Below are positions 12,160 to 33,610 of a stretch of 64,000 bases of DNA, piece after piece. The stretch lies in assembly GCA_949752795.1 (NCBI GenBank), contig OX457061.1, positions 44,300,338 through 44,364,337 of the forward strand, given 5' to 3'. The position numbers were made by a program, and so were the translations under genes. Every line of letters starts with the position of its first letter. Position 1 is the stretch's first letter. This stretch comes from Hyperoodon ampullatus (taxonomy: Eukaryota; Chordata; Mammalia; Artiodactyla; Ziphiidae). The notes under the pieces were generated by a model. It worked only from the letters and a program-made list of their open reading frames with translations. It did no database searches and had not been told where the DNA came from.

Positions 12160-12929
12160 AAAGTTAGGAGAAAAATCTTTGTGATCTTGGTTTCTTAACA
12201 GTGTTCTTAGATACAACACCAGAAGCATAATCCATAAAACAAATTAATATACTGAGCTTCACCAAAATTTTTAAATTCTGCTCTGTGAAAGACACTGTTA
12301 AGAGTATAAAGACAAGCCAAACACACACAAAGACAAGCCACAGACTGGGAGAAATACATAATTGACAAAAGACATATCCAGACTATATAAAGAATTCTAA
12401 AATTCAATAGGAAAACAAACTAATTTTAAAAGGAACAAAAGATTTGAATAGACATTTCACCAAAAGATATGCAGATAACGAGTAAGACATTAGGGAAATG
12501 CAAAATTGAAATCACAGTGTGATATTACACATCTATTAGCATAGCTAAAATAAAAAGTAACTGACAATACCAACTACTGGAATTCTCATACATTGCTGGT
12601 GGGAAAGCAAAATGACACAGCCACTTTAAAAAATAGTTTAGCAGTTTCTTAGGAAGAAAAAGATTTTAGCATTTTCTTACAAAGTTAAACTCACCACACA
12701 ACCCAGCATTACTAGGTATTTACTCAAGCGAAATGAAAATGAATACTCATTAAAAATCTCTATGTGAACATTTATAGCAGCTTTTTTCATAATCACCAAA
12801 AAACTAGAAACAACCCACATGTCCTTCAACTGGTGAATGGATTAACAAATTGTTGTATATCATTACAATGGAACACTATTCAGTAATAAAAAGGAATAAA
12901 CTAATAGATGCAATAACATGGATGAATAT
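12160..12929 (+). mobile_element. L1 LINE fragment, left part of a nested locus
   Basis: Late L1 text: acattgctggtgggaaagca, gcagctttttt, aacaacccacatgtccttca, ggaacactattcagtaata. It breaks at the LTR that starts at 12930 and resumes at about 13478. Confidence 0.7.
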
Positions 12930-13477
12930 TGCTACAGATGGTATCACTCAGAAAATTCATATGTTGAAATCCTAATGCCCAATGTGATGGTATTAGGAGG
13001 TGGGGCCTTTGTGAACTGTTTACATTATGAGAATCAGCCCTCATGGGACTTCCCTGGCAGTCCAGTGGTTAAGATTCTGTGCTTCCACTGCAGGGAGCAT
13101 GGGTTCAATCCCTGGTTGGGGAACTAAGATCCCACATGCCGTGCAGCATGGCCAAAATAAATCAATAAATCAATCAATAAAAATAAAGTCAGAATTTTGA
13201 GAAGATATTAATTTAAAAAAAAACTTACAACCCAATAACAAAAAAATAAATAAACAGTAGAGATGTCTCCACACAGCTACTTACCCCTTCTGCCATGGGA
13301 GGTTACTGTAAAAAGACTGTCATCTAAGAACCAAGAAGCATGTCCTCATTAGACACCCACTAAATCTGCCATCACCTTGACCTTGGACTTCCCAGTCTCC
13401 AAAGAAATAAATCTCTGTTGTTTATCAACCACCCAGTTTATGCTATTTTGTCACAATAGCCCAAATAGACTAAGATA
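12930..13477 (+). mobile_element. MLT1A-like solo LTR (ERVL-MaLR), itself interrupted by a SINE
   Basis: Begins TGCTAC..., then attcatatgttgaaatccta, gtgatggtattaggaggtgg. After the SINE it continues with ccttctgccatggg, ccttggacttcccagtctcc, tctctgttgtttatc and ends tagactaagata. The order follows the MLT1A consensus. This is a non-coding fossil LTR with no viral genes. The portion 13189-13260 is A-rich and not alignable. Confidence 0.7.
13045..13188 (+). mobile_element. CHR-type SINE, old short form
   Basis: gggacttccctggcagtcca to gccaaaataaatcaataaat. Its head resembles the long CHR form but the body is short and ends at the ggaactaagatcccacatgc box plus A-rich tail. Inserted in the MLT1A-like LTR. 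Confidence 0.88.
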
Positions 13478-13690
13478 AATGTTAAATGCAGCGAGCTAAG
13501 TAAAAGAAGCCAGACAAACACTGTATAAGTCCAAGATGGCATTATGGAAAAGGCAACACTATAGAAACAGGTGGCAGCAATGATGTGACTAATGTTTGTC
13601 AAAACTCATAGAACTATATACAAAAAAGAACATGAATTTTACTGAATGTAAATTATATCCTCAATAAAAATACTGAAGACAAACACCAAA
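13478..13690 (+). mobile_element. L1 LINE 3' end, right part of the nested locus
   Basis: Resumes with taagtaaaagaagccagaca and ends attatatcctcaataaaaat, the expected continuation of the fragment that stops at 12929. Confidence 0.65.
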
Positions 13691-16600
13691 AGGATAGATA
13701 TTTACTAACTAATTTTCAAACTTGCTGAGGAAAACACAGAATAAAGAAAACAATCCAAAAGAAGGCACAAAAGGAACTGGCAAGCACTATAAATATAAAG
13801 AATAAACAAGGTGGTAGAAATAAGTCTAAATAGATCAGCAATCATAATGAACATAGATTAACTCACCTGTTAAAAGATACTCTCAAACTGAAAAAACCAA
13901 GTTAAGCTGCATGCTTAAAAGATGACCCTAAAACAAAATAACATCGAAGCGTGAAATTAATTAAAATAAGGCATGTTAAAATCCCCAAGCATGATATTAT
14001 GAGGCCACAGTTGAGTGACATCTTATCCTCAAGACAGAGGTCTGTACTTCTATAACCTAAGATTCCCAAGTGCTACTTTATCACATCTGTTGTCATTTTT
14101 TTAACCTCAAAAATTAAGCTAGATCCAAGGCTCTTAGGTGTGCTCATTCAATAATAAGTTACCTTACTTCCTCCACTAAAATTTAAACACCACAGCACTG
14201 GCAAATGGGCCTAGTCTAATTGGCAGAGGTGTTGTAGTAATGAGATGACAGTCATTAAGTAAACTGAAATCAAGACAGTGTACTTTCAGTAGAGTTATAA
14301 TTATTTAAATGAATTATCAAGTATAAATGCCACAATTAATTAAGTTGCTTGCAGAATGTTTTGTACTATAAATTACTTGGTGTATACACTATATACCCCT
14401 AAATTATTATATGCAGCCATTTAACGCAAATGCTATTTTCTACCTGAACCTGTTAAATAGTAGGAGTTAATACTCTTAGTACTTCTAGGAGGAGGAAGGA
14501 ACCAATAAAAAAGAAAGACTGATTGATTGTGAACTGAAAAGGTCAAGGCTGGATAGAAAATGAAAGCAAGGAATTTCAGTGGTGTTAATTCTATATCCCA
14601 GCAGTACAGCTGTTTAAACAGAGAACTGAAGAAAAAGGTTTAATAAATATTAAAACCTCTTATGTGTAAGATTTTAAGCTTTTTCAAAATACATACTTTT
14701 AAATCTGTAATATTATCTAAACCTCAAAATAGTCATTTATGATAGAAAGGGAGGGACTGTCATCTATTTGGGTGAGAATGAAACAGGCATGAAGATTAAG
14801 ACATACAGATCATACATGGTAGCAGACGCAGAACGAAATTCTGCTAACCTCCATTTCTATATCATTTTCTAGACCCTGTTCAACTTAAAAGAGAAAGTAA
14901 AGCCAGTCCCTCATTTACATATACCCACTTGCATATAAACTATAAAACTCATTCATAAATGGCCATTCTATAAGAGCACTACACTATTACAACAAACAGA
15001 CTTTTCTCAGATCTCATTTAAACAAGCTCACCTAGTATATTCTAAATTATTTCATTTACGAAGTCAAATCAAAGAAACAACATCACCTACTGCATCTATG
15101 TAACAGCTTCAAAACAGTGTTATCATTAAGTACTTTTCCTTTTGCTATAACTCTACTAAAATATGACATAAAAGTTTTTTTTAATGTTTAAATATTACAA
15201 ACTGATATTTTAAGGCTTATGTATTCATTTTATTTTTTTAATTTTGTAGTTATTTCAAACACGCACTTCTTTGTGTTGTTGCATACGGCAAGTGACAAAA
15301 CTCCTTTCAGATGATAGTTGGGACAAATTCTGAGAAACAGTGCTCAATGAACCACAGTGAAATTGTTCTATTAACACGTGGCAGTTCTAATTAATAATTT
15401 TCTCCAAATACTACCTTCGAGGATTTAAATTTCCACTTCCAGAGCTACATGATATACTACAATTTCATAACAATGTTATAACTAAATGCACATTTGCTAC
15501 ATAGAATTCTTCATTTAACAGCAAAGTAAAGTGGAGGGCATATTGATCTGAAACATGGTCTACTCCCCACAACTGCATGTTAAAACAATTTTAATAAGAA
15601 GATGTTTCTACATATAATAGGATTTTTTTTTCCTACAGGTAAAAAAGAAAAGCTTATTAAATTTTTTAATTAAATGGAAAAAGTATTACCATGTGGGATT
15701 ATAAAGTTTAGACTGGGTTTCAATAACCAAGCCCCTTAATAATTTAGTAAATTGTATTACTTGCATCTACTCCTTCAAGAGAATTCCTAAGGTTTTTGTT
15801 CCTCCCTTTCTTGAGAAACTGAGTAACCATAGTCACCGCAGGTAGAAGCAACTCAGAGGGGAGGTGTTAGCTACAGCAGCACAATTTCTCATCTGCTCAT
15901 ACATAAAGAACAGCCCCTGATCCTCAAGAACATCACTGTCCAAGAAAAAAATATGAAAAAGTTTACGTTGTTGAAATTGTACATTAAGAAATGTTCACAC
16001 CGTATGATTTCAAAACTTAATCTTAAGAAAATAATCAGAAATGAGGACAAAGATTTTATGTGCCAGGGTGTTTATCACTGTGCTTTTACAGTTTGGAAAA
16101 AAAAACAGAAACAACCTAAATGTTCAACACAGTAAAAAAAAATTTTTTTTAATTAAATATATTACATTGGATCCATGGATCTTCTGAAAAAACATTTTTA
16201 AGTACTATTTAATGACATGAAAATATGTTCATATTTTATTGTTAGGAGAAAAGGTCAGATGTAAAACTACATACATCTTAATCTCCGTTAATTTTATAAT
16301 CATGAAAAAAATGTTTTTTAAAAATTAATTTACATCTTGTGCTTGCTAAACTTGGCTGACCACACTAATCTACATTCTAGATCTTGACTGCAGGAACTGA
16401 GCAGAAGAGACTAGAGTACGAAAATTCTATCATTTGCCACTAAGACTTAGGCAAATTTGATTTATAAGTTAATTTTCAGTCAGCCTCACATATTTCAATT
16501 TTTTAAAAAATAGAAAAAGAGGCAGAAGTATTGATACCATCCTTTTGGACATTGTATGCGGCATTCAATCAATAGCTAAGATTTAAAAGCACTAACAAAT

Positions 16601-16829
16601 ACTCAAGTTATAACCAGTCCATGTTTCCACTGTCTTCATCTAAAAAATACAGGTGAGTCTGTGTTTTAACTCCTTGGGGAATGACTTTAAGGTAACCCCA
16701 GAATTTTGAGAAGGCACTCTGAAAATTATGGGAAAAAAATTTATATTTAATGACTGAAATCAGAAAGAAGTAATTAGTGGAGCTGTTGTGTATCCTCCAT
16801 AACCTAATGTAAGGAAAAGACAAACAGAG
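13691..16829. other. RMI1 intron, no feature recognised
   Basis: About 3.1 kb of A/T-rich intronic sequence without a SINE, convincing ORF or RNA gene. The small ORF at 15953-16135 has no recognisable domain and is probably chance. Confidence 0.5.
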
Positions 16830-16985
16830 AATAATAGGCTTAGGAGTCTGAATCCCATTTCTGCTATGTGACCTTAAATGTGTTCCTTAACTTTGTCTTA
16901 ACCACAATTTACTTGCAGAACTGTAATAAGCATTAAACTGCCAGCACAAGGTCTGGCACAAACTCAGAAAATGGTAGTTATAAAA
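16830..16985 (+). mobile_element. MIR SINE fossil
   Basis: ggagtctgaatcccatttct, gctatgtgaccttaaatgtg, aactttgtctta and ctggcacaaactcagaaaat follow MIR order. Confidence 0.65.
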
Positions 16986-18640
16986 TTTTAAGTAATCATC
17001 CAGCTCGCTAGTGTACAATCTCAATTATATTAGTTTATCTAAAGTAAGTCCCACAGCTAAGTAATACTAGCTCTAAATTCATCAGGAGTCCAAATAATCA
17101 TACAATTATTTACTCAAGACAGAAGCCACGATGTTATCAACCAAGTTGGTAAGTCCTTGAATGAGCACAGATGTAATATAGTTTGGCTGAAAACAATAGA
17201 GAATGAAAGGATGGTGAAAAGACAGACTTTCCTCAAGCTAGCAAGTCCCTGAATGAAGATGGTGGAAAAAAACAGACTTTCTTGTTATTTAAAGAGTAAA
17301 CCTATAAAGCAAATTAAAAGAGGTAAGGAAGAAGACAAGTAGAAAAAGAAAAAAGCAAAAAAACCCACAAAATCTGACAATGGCATCTAGAAAAGACGAA
17401 TAAGACCTTTCAGCAGTTAGGGTCCAGTCAGAAGACAGTGAAACTGGGAATAAGTTCTTAAGATAAAGCTGCTTACTTTGCATTCCTGCCCATCAATCAT
17501 CACTGTTTATCAAGGCAGAAAATGATGGTTGCAACAGAAATACTAGCTTGAAAGAAAACATCATTAGTACAGTACCCCTATATGTGCCTATTTGTGTTAG
17601 TGAAGTGTCCCATGTTTTAAATGACAGATTCAATTAAATGCTGCAAATCCTGACTGGCAGATTAAACCTCTATAATCCAAGTATCCCGAGCCCCTTCATA
17701 CACTCAATTTTCTTGACTGAACATTAAATAAAAATCCAAACTATGTATCGTAAAACCAAACGCAAGTTAAGTTTTACCTTCCGACAAGACTATAATATTC
17801 TTCATGGTGGGGCCATTAAAAAATTATATTACAACTCAAAGAGCCTTTTAAAAACTCCACAATCCCAGACACTATGCTCTAACAGTATTTGTTAACTATC
17901 CTCCCAGCCAGTAAATGTTGGTGCTTCATGAAGTTCTCAGTTCCTCCTAAAGAGTTCTCTTCCTGATTAAGCAAGTAAAAGATAAAAGATGGCGGAAATC
18001 AGACATTTTTTTAAAATGCTGGTTACATCTAATTTGCAAAGTATTCAAGAGGAAAATCAAGTTACAGCGGAATGAATCAGCACAAATTCATCATTACAAA
18101 AAAAAAAGTGTATTCTAACGGTGGGTTTACATCCCATGTAAATTATAACATTTTTATGCTTCAACACAAGTTTGGGGTTGTGGGTGAGAGCTGGAGGGCC
18201 AAGAGTCAGGATGTGGATACTGGGTACTACTTACTGGCAATTTCCCAGGTTTGTCACCGATTCAGGGTGACCTTAAGTTCCTTAACAAAAGAAACCATCA
18301 AAGCCTGACACGGGCCTTAGAAGTAACCGCACACAAAGCAAGCATAAACTGAACACGCTAGAACGGTAACGTATCTGAGGGCGAGGGTTTTAGTCTGTTT
18401 TAATCACTGCCGAATACCTTGACACACGGTGGGCGCTTTAAAGAGGTGAACGAACGCACAGCGGATGTCTACAACGCATTTTGCGATTTGCATTCATTGT
18501 AGGATATGAAAGCAATACTTCCAGAAATTTTTCACACGTAGCGGGAGCACCGACACTACAAAATACTCTTATCGCAGGTCCCATTAACAAAAAAGAAAGA
18601 AAGAAAAAGAAAGGAAAAACAAAAGGTTTCGTCAGAACAG
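16986..18640. other. RMI1 first-intron end, no gene
   Basis: A/T-rich, with a loose local duplication at about 17150-17285 (gcaagtccctgaatgaagat and aaaagacagactttc blocks repeated). G+C rises sharply after 18640 into the promoter island. Confidence 0.45.
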
Positions 18641-19171
18641 AGAGCCCTGTAAAGACCCCGGGAGTACAGGCTCAGCGCCGGAAGCAAAGGGACTGAGCTC
18701 TCCCGGACTCCGAGGCTCGCCCGTCACAGCCCAGCGGGACGGCCAACATTTCCCGGAACCCCGAGCCGCCAGCGGACAGCGGGCCGCGACCCTGCGGCTG
18801 CGCCCCCGGCCCGGGCCACGCCTGACGGGCGCTGCGGCCCGTTACATACAGCTCGCCCCGCAGCCCGGGCGAGAGGGGAGCACGAGGGAAGAAAGGAGAC
18901 GCGAATGCGGGTTGTGGAAACGGGGGCATTCGTCTGGGCCTAACACCGACCTGGGCGTCCCGCCTTCCCCTCGCTCAACACTGATTCCTGGGCCTCGCGA
19001 GTGTGAGAACCGGAACCACCAAGGCGCGCGCCCTAATCCTTTTTTTGCTCCTTCCCGCCTGTTTTGCCGCGCACTCACGCCCCTCCTCCAAACACTGAAG
19101 ACTCCTCAGGGCCCCGAAGACGCCCCTTCACCCGCCCCCTCCCTGTGTGCGTGAACTGGACAGCCTTTAGT

Positions 19172-19181
19172 TCTCGCGAGA
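19172..19181. promoter_or_regulatory. TCTCGCGAGA palindrome (CGCG element, BANP-type site)
   Basis: Perfect 10-bp palindrome in the CpG island. This motif drives housekeeping CpG-island promoters, is bound by BANP when unmethylated, and has been studied in the human HNRNPK promoter. Because it is symmetric it can serve both divergent genes. Confidence 0.85.
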
Positions 19182-19332
19182 CGTTTTCCCCCCTCCCCCC
19201 AGCTAGTGAGTGCGCGAACGAGAAAGGAGGAGGGCTCTCCAGGCGAAAGCACTGCAGGCGCCATTATTCTCTGTTTCTCTGCTGCACCAACCTCGACGTC
19301 TTGCCTACTTCCCGGTTATTTGCGGCCTATAG
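19182..19332 (+). other. HNRNPK: Candidate upstream first exon of HNRNPK (non-coding)
   Basis: Begins just after the TCTCGCGAGA box and ends at a possible donor (CTATAG before gtaatt at 19333). No transcript evidence is visible in DNA, so start and use are inference. Confidence 0.3.
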
Positions 19333-19599
19333 GTAATTAGGGTTATTGGGGATTGGGTATTATGGATTCGGGCAGGGGTTTGGCCTTCCTAAAGGCTGCG
19401 CTGACTTATTCCAAGTCTGGTTTTTCTCGGGCCCTTAGCGGCCTTACAGCCTGAAGGGAGGCGCCGGCGGGAGGCGGGGCTGTCGCCTCCTCCAGCGCCT
19501 TGATTGACGCGGCCTTGAGCCAATCGCTTCGCCCTCGCGCCACCGCTGTAGCTGGGGCAGCCTATCGGGCCCGGCGGCGGGGTAGGAGAGCGCGGGGAG

Positions 19600-19682
19600 G
19601 GAGGTGGGGGCCTACGCTCGTTCTCTGTCTAGCTGTGACCAGCTGAGGCGGAGCGGCGGCATAGGGACGGTAGCCTTGCCTG
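19600..19682 (+). other. HNRNPK: Candidate first exon of HNRNPK (non-coding)
   Basis: G/C-rich stretch about 80 bases downstream of the CCAAT box, containing ctagctgtgaccagctgagg, ending gccttgcctg before a strong donor gtgagg at 19683. It would splice to the acceptor at 21490. The 5' end is a guess. Confidence 0.45.
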
Positions 19683-21489
19683 GTGAGGAATGGGGCTGGG
19701 CGAACGGCGCGTGGGGGCGAGGGCCGGAGACCAGTTTCTCCACTTGAGGGAGGTGGTTGGGGCTGCTTGGTGGTTGGCGTGTTCTGGGATGGAACGTTGC
19801 CGGGTTTCCCCTCCCCCACCTCCGCCATTTCCCTGAGCGTATATCTGCAGTCTGCGCTGCGGTACTGGAGGCTTCGGGGAGTCGCGAGGCTTGTGACGGT
19901 GGGATGAGCTGCAGTTTTGTAGTGTTGGGAACTAGGTCTTGTGGGAAGGAGAGGGGGTCGGCGGGCGGGCCCCGAGGCGGTAGAGAACGCCTCCGCTCTC
20001 TTTGTGTGGGTCCCGGCGCACTTGGGCGCTTCCGGCCTGGGCCCGACGCGGGAACGGGCGAGCTGGAAGGGTCGGGGCTGCCACAGTTGCTTTGTCTCTC
20101 CCGCGGTGGGGGGAGGGCGCGGGGGACGAGGTCTCGGGACCGCGTGGTGGGTGGGGGAGGGGGGGTCCGCGCTCGGCTCCGCCTAGTAGCACGTAGTCGC
20201 CATTACGCGGGCCGCCATTTCCTGTCGGATCTGGGTGAGGAGAGGTGCGGCGCTGGTGCTCTCGCCTCGGGAGCTTTTTCAACTCCTGTTGCTGGGCCGT
20301 TGCCGATCCCGGTATCCCGGGCGTTGGAGAGAGAACGGCATGTTTGCGCTCGGCTGGACCCGCATGTACTTAGCGATTTTCACTGAGAAACGGTGACTAA
20401 AGGACTTGAAGGATATTTGTTTATTTTCATAGAGCTTGCGGTCGTGAAACCACTTCACCCAAATCTTCCACCACACCTCAGTATTTAACTGAGTGATGGG
20501 CCAGGTTAGCGTTTCAGTTGGTCATTGGAATAGTGGAAGGCGTAGATAATGGCCTTGATTTTTAGCTCTAAGCTGTTTCTTCCTGGGGGCCGCAGGTCGC
20601 CGCTTTTTGCCAGTCATAAGAGGAGAGCTAAAAGGCTGTTTGCAGTCCTATCGCCAGTGTGGTGTTGGAGGTATAATTGTGAGGTTACACCGCTTTTAAC
20701 GTAATGTAAAATAGCTCGCTAGTTATGGTGTTGGTGTTCAGGGGTTCTGTTGGATAGTCGAGTAGTATTAGCAGTTTGGGTGTGCTCCTGTATCAGCTTT
20801 GCAGGTTTATCGCTTCAGTAGATTGACCTGCCGGTTGGGTATGGCTTGAATTCGCTTTTGTATTTGTAAACTTTAAAGATTTCAGAAGGTAGTTTTTCAA
20901 GTCACCAATGGAAGGAAAGCCAAAAATGGTTTAAAATCCCAGTGTAAAAATAATTTTGTGTATCTTTTTATAAATTTATATTTTTCGGGAACAATAGTGA
21001 GACTTGTGGGTTTATCGATATGCCTTACATGTGTCTAGTTTTCTTTGTATTTATCATATAACTAATTGCTGTGGTGGGACTTGATCCAAGGGCTAAAAAT
21101 GTGTTTTTCCTTTTACAAAAGAATCAGATATGGTCTTTTGGTTTGTGTTTTTGTGTTTGAAGGCAATCGTTTGGAAGTTTAAGACCCTAAAACAAAGAAG
21201 CAAGTTTTAGAAATAGGTCTTTTGTTTGCTGTGTTCAAATTGGTGTTGATTAGTATTCAGTAATAACCGAAAAAGCAAAACTGATTTGTGTTGGTTTTTA
21301 TAGGCTACTGCAGCACTAGGGTGTCAGTTGGTCCCGCCCAGAACACTTCAGTTCTGCCCTGCAAGGATATATTTAATAACTGGTACGTTCTAGAAACAGT
21401 CATCACTTTCCCTTGTTTTTAACATTTAGCAAGATGCACAGCTTACTTTTCAATAAACCAATCGTACTAGCCTCTTTATTTTTCAACAG

Positions 21490-21516
21490 ATTGGTGTGTC
21501 CCTTTAATACAAGAAA
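21490..21516 (+). other. HNRNPK: HNRNPK 5' UTR portion of exon 2 and splice acceptor
   Basis: Pyrimidine tract then ttcaacag, with exon text ATTGGTGTGTCCC leading to the ATG at 21517 (aagaaaATGG, a fair Kozak context with A at -3 and G at +4). Confidence 0.85.
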
Positions 21517-30284
<8,768 letters not shown>

Positions 30285-30709
30285 GACTAGTGAAGAACTG
30301 AAGGAGTCCTGCATCTTTTTTTTTTTATCTGCTTCTGTTTAAAAAGCCAACATTCCTCTGCTTCATAGGTGTTCTGCATTTGAGGTGTAGTGAAATCTTT
30401 GCTGTTCACCAGATGTAATGTTTTAGTTCCTTACAAATGGGTGGGGGTGGGGGAGGGTGTGCAAAAACTAACATTGAAATTTTGAAACAGCAGCAGAGTG
30501 AGTGAATTTTAATTTTTGTTCATTGTTGGTGGTTTAAAAAAAAATCCCCCCATGTAATTATTGTGAACACTTTACTTTGTGATCACTGTAACATTTGGGG
30601 GGGTGGGACAGGGAGGAAAAGTAACAATAGTCCATATGTCCCTGGCATCTATTCAGAGCAGTGTGCAGAATGTAATGCTCTTTTGTAAGAAACGTTTTAT
30701 GATTTTTAA

Positions 30710-30715
30710 AATAAA
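30710..30715 (+). terminator. HNRNPK: HNRNPK proximal poly(A) signal AATAAA
   Basis: AATAAA in tttaaaataaatttag, followed by a GT/T-rich stretch (tttttggtggtcatttttt) typical of a downstream element. Confidence 0.75.
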
Positions 30716-31437
30716 TTTAGTGAACCTATTTTTGGTGGTCATTTTTTTTTTTTAAGACGGTCATTTTTCAAATGGCTGAATTCCCCCCAACCTGCCCCCA
30801 AACTAAACACTAAGTTTAATTTTCAGTCCTCTGTTGGATATAAATAAACACATCTCTTCTTGGACTTAGGCAAAATATCCTGACACATTCAGTTCTGGTG
30901 ATTTCTTAAGTGATTTGAAAGTCCATTGCTTGGGAGGAAATTCCACCACACATTCATGCTTATAATAAGCTGGGGATTTTTGTTTGTTTTTGCAAATGCT
31001 TGCCCCTACTTTGCAACGATTTTCTGTTTGTAATTGTGAAGAACCAAGGTGGGGAGCAATACAACAGATGGAGTAGTTGGTATAAGTATATACCAGAAGC
31101 CTAATGGCAGCAAGTTTTATTAATCAGAATAATACTTGGTTATGGAAGTGACTGATGCTAAATAAATTTTGATTATTTTTTATTAGATAATTTCTCACCT
31201 ATAAACTTAAACTGTCAGCTTGGTAGTGTCTATTAGTTAAACTTTGTAAAATATATATATATATTCTTGTTTTTCCATTGTATGCAAATTGAAAGAAAAA
31301 GATGTACCATTTCTCTGTTGTATGTTGGATTATGTAGGAAATGTTTGTGAACAATTCAAAAAAAGATGAAAAAAGTTCCTGTGGATGTTTTGTGTAGTAT
31401 CTTGGCATTTGTATTGATAGTTAAAAGTTCACTTCCA

Positions 31438-31443
31438 AATAAA
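31438..31443 (+). terminator. HNRNPK: HNRNPK distal poly(A) signal AATAAA
   Basis: AATAAA in cttccaaataaaactcc, followed by gatgtgtgcccaatttg. Candidate end of the long 3' UTR. Confidence 0.55.
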
Positions 31444-32367
31444 ACTCCCAAAATGCTAGATTTGATGTGTGCCCAATTTGAACAAAGGTTGATTGACACC
31501 TGTAAAATTTGTTAAAACATTCCTCTTGTAAGGAAATACAATAATCTTAAATTATATATTTTTCGTGTGAAGTGTTTTTCTAGCATTTATAAATCAGATA
31601 TGATAGGGGTGGTAAGTTAAAAAATTACAGTAGTTGGGCTCTTAGTTTTAAAGGGGAGTCCAGCATAAGAGCTGAGTCATTCCAATTCTACAAGTCCTCC
31701 TATTCTCACATTACCTGTGAGCTGCTTTGAGTTTCTTAGGTTTAACTTTAAAATAGTTCCAGTTTGTTGTGAGAGTGTTTACAGATAAATGTAAAATATT
31801 TTTTTTCTGGTTCTTGGCTTGTAAATCCTTAAAATGCTACCTGTTATCTTCCAACTGTCCAGAAAGCCTGAGAACAACTCAGCAATTACATGGAAAAGAA
31901 CTCATGGATGCAATTCTGTTTAAGTTTAGAAAACAGGCTTGCGTATGATAGAAGAATGTGAAGTGAGCAGAATTTTCTGAACTATGTATGACTACTACAT
32001 GCAAAGGTTTAAAATTTCAGTGATACCCCTTTTAGTTTAGGGAGGGAGATGGGGTGTTCTCTTGATAAGTGACAGTGATATCACAGCATCACTTAAAATG
32101 CTACCTGTGATAAGGTTTCCCCAACGGTGAAATTAGTCTGAATTGCCACTTGGGTGTTAGTTTCCCTCTTGGGTATTTTAAGTATGGGTAAGCTTGGGTT
32201 GCATAGGGTCAGTATAGTGTACTTATGTTGAAATGTGCCCCTCCCCTAGAGAAAAACTATCGGTAATGACATTTTAGTCAGATTGTTACTTACATCGGAG
32301 GAAAGTATCCCTGGAGAGAACACTGGCTTTCAAAGTTTTCGTTTGTCATTCAAAAATCAGTTGTGTA

Positions 32368-32555
32368 GGGACTTCCCTGGGGGTCCAGTGGTTAAGACTC
32401 CCCCTTCCAATGCAGGAGGTGTGGGTTCCATCCCTGGTCGGGGAGCTGGGACCTCATGTGCCCTGCAGCCAAAGAACCAAAAAGCAAAAGCATTGTAACA
32501 AGTTCAATAATAAAGACTTTAAAATGGTCCACATCAAAAAAATCTTTAAAAAATT
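32368..32555 (+). mobile_element. CHR-type SINE, old short form with full tail
   Basis: gggacttccctgggggtcca, gtggttaagactcc, ggttccatccctggtcgggg, then tail aataaagactttaaaatggt and ccacatcaaaaaaatcttta. First CHR SINE after 13188, so HNRNPK itself is SINE-free. Confidence 0.88.
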
Positions 32556-33439
32556 ACATAAATAGACTCTTGGCTGAAAGTATTAATTTTTTGCCTTTTA
32601 AAAATCAGACCATGAACACAATCTGCTAAAAAGAAAATACCTGATGTTGGTAAATTGGGGACACAACTTTGGAGGTAGGGGCCTTTTTCATTTGCACTAT
32701 TACCTGGTAAATGGTGTCTGAACATGGGCTGGCAATTTAAGAAAATTCTCTGAAGTAAGCTTAAAATTCACTGAACAAATGGAATTTTGAACCTGTTTTT
32801 AAAAAAAGTACTAGGCTGATTTATTGAAGTTTTTAAAGTTTAAATATAGTTTCAAAAATGTTTTTAGCTTAACTTTTTGAAAATCAACTGATAGGCAAAC
32901 AATGTTGGAAACCAGATTGCACCAAAGTCTTGTCAGGAGCGAGGAAAGGAATTTAAATCTTTTCCCTACTATTCAAATGTTTATAATTTGCATAATGAAA
33001 CTGATAATAAAGTACTTGAATTTTATTGAATGATCTGTCAGTTACTCCTAAATCTAATCACTGGTACCACTGCAACACATAGAGACTGAATCTTTTAGGA
33101 AAATGGATAGCAGTTTTTCTCTTAACCATATTAGTGGTTTTGTATTGACATTCCTTATGTTGTTGGTACTCAAAATGGAATTACTGTTCCACAAACAAAT
33201 GATAGGTTGTGGTTTGCTTAAGACTGCTGCTAGATAAAGAGACCTGTATTTTAAATTCTCTTTTAGACCAGTGGAAACTTTTCTGTCAATAGGTGTTCAG
33301 TGCCATCAAAATGTTTATTGAAAAGGGACTCGATGATGGCTGAATGTAAATTAAAGTAACCTTGAATGCTACATTTTACATCTCACACTTATCAAGGTTT
33401 GCCCATTGTTGGCAAGTTTGAAGTGAAACTGATCCAGCG

Positions 33440-33563
33440 TTTTTGGGTTTTTTTTGCTGCACCTTGTGGCCTGCAGGATCACAGTTCCCCAAGAAGGAAT
33501 CAAACCTGTGTCCCCTGCAGTGGAAACGTGGAGTCTTAACCATTGGACAGCCAGGGAAGTCCC
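33440..33563 (-). mobile_element. CHR-type SINE, old short form
   Basis: Reverse-strand copy: poly(T), gctgcaccttgtggcctgca, then ttaaccattggacagccagg and gaagtccc at the right end. Confidence 0.85.
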
Positions 33564-33610
33564 AACCCAACTTCTTGATGGTGGCATTGAACCCTTGGGA
33601 AGCAATATTG

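Larger units (their letters stand above)
18640..20350. promoter_or_regulatory. CpG island: bidirectional RMI1 (-) / HNRNPK (+) promoter
   Basis: About 1.7 kb of dense CpG with GC boxes, sharply bounded by A/T-rich DNA. RMI1 lies to the left on minus and HNRNPK to the right on plus, so the island separates two divergent genes, the head-to-head arrangement known for human RMI1/HNRNPK. Visible sites: the TCTCGCGAGA palindrome at 19172-19181, a CCAAT box at 19520-19524, and a GCCGCCATTT (YY1-like, reversed) at 20211-20220. Open frames here (19757-20386, 19932-20282 and others) reflect a lack of A/T-rich stops and are not genes. Confidence 0.85.
30285..31600 (+). other. HNRNPK: HNRNPK 3' UTR
   Basis: T-rich and A-rich non-coding sequence after the stop codons. 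Poly(A) signals at 30710-30715 and 31438-31443 suggest a short and a long 3' UTR. I recall text around 31360-31440 (gttttgtgtagtatcttggc) from mammalian HNRNPK transcripts, which favours the long form. The far end is approximate. Confidence 0.65.

Noticed and set aside
19757..20386. 209-residue plus-strand ORF in the HNRNPK promoter island, with several overlapping ORFs
   Set aside because: Gly/Arg-rich translation of G+C-rich DNA, no domain or start context, and it overlaps equally long frames on both strands.
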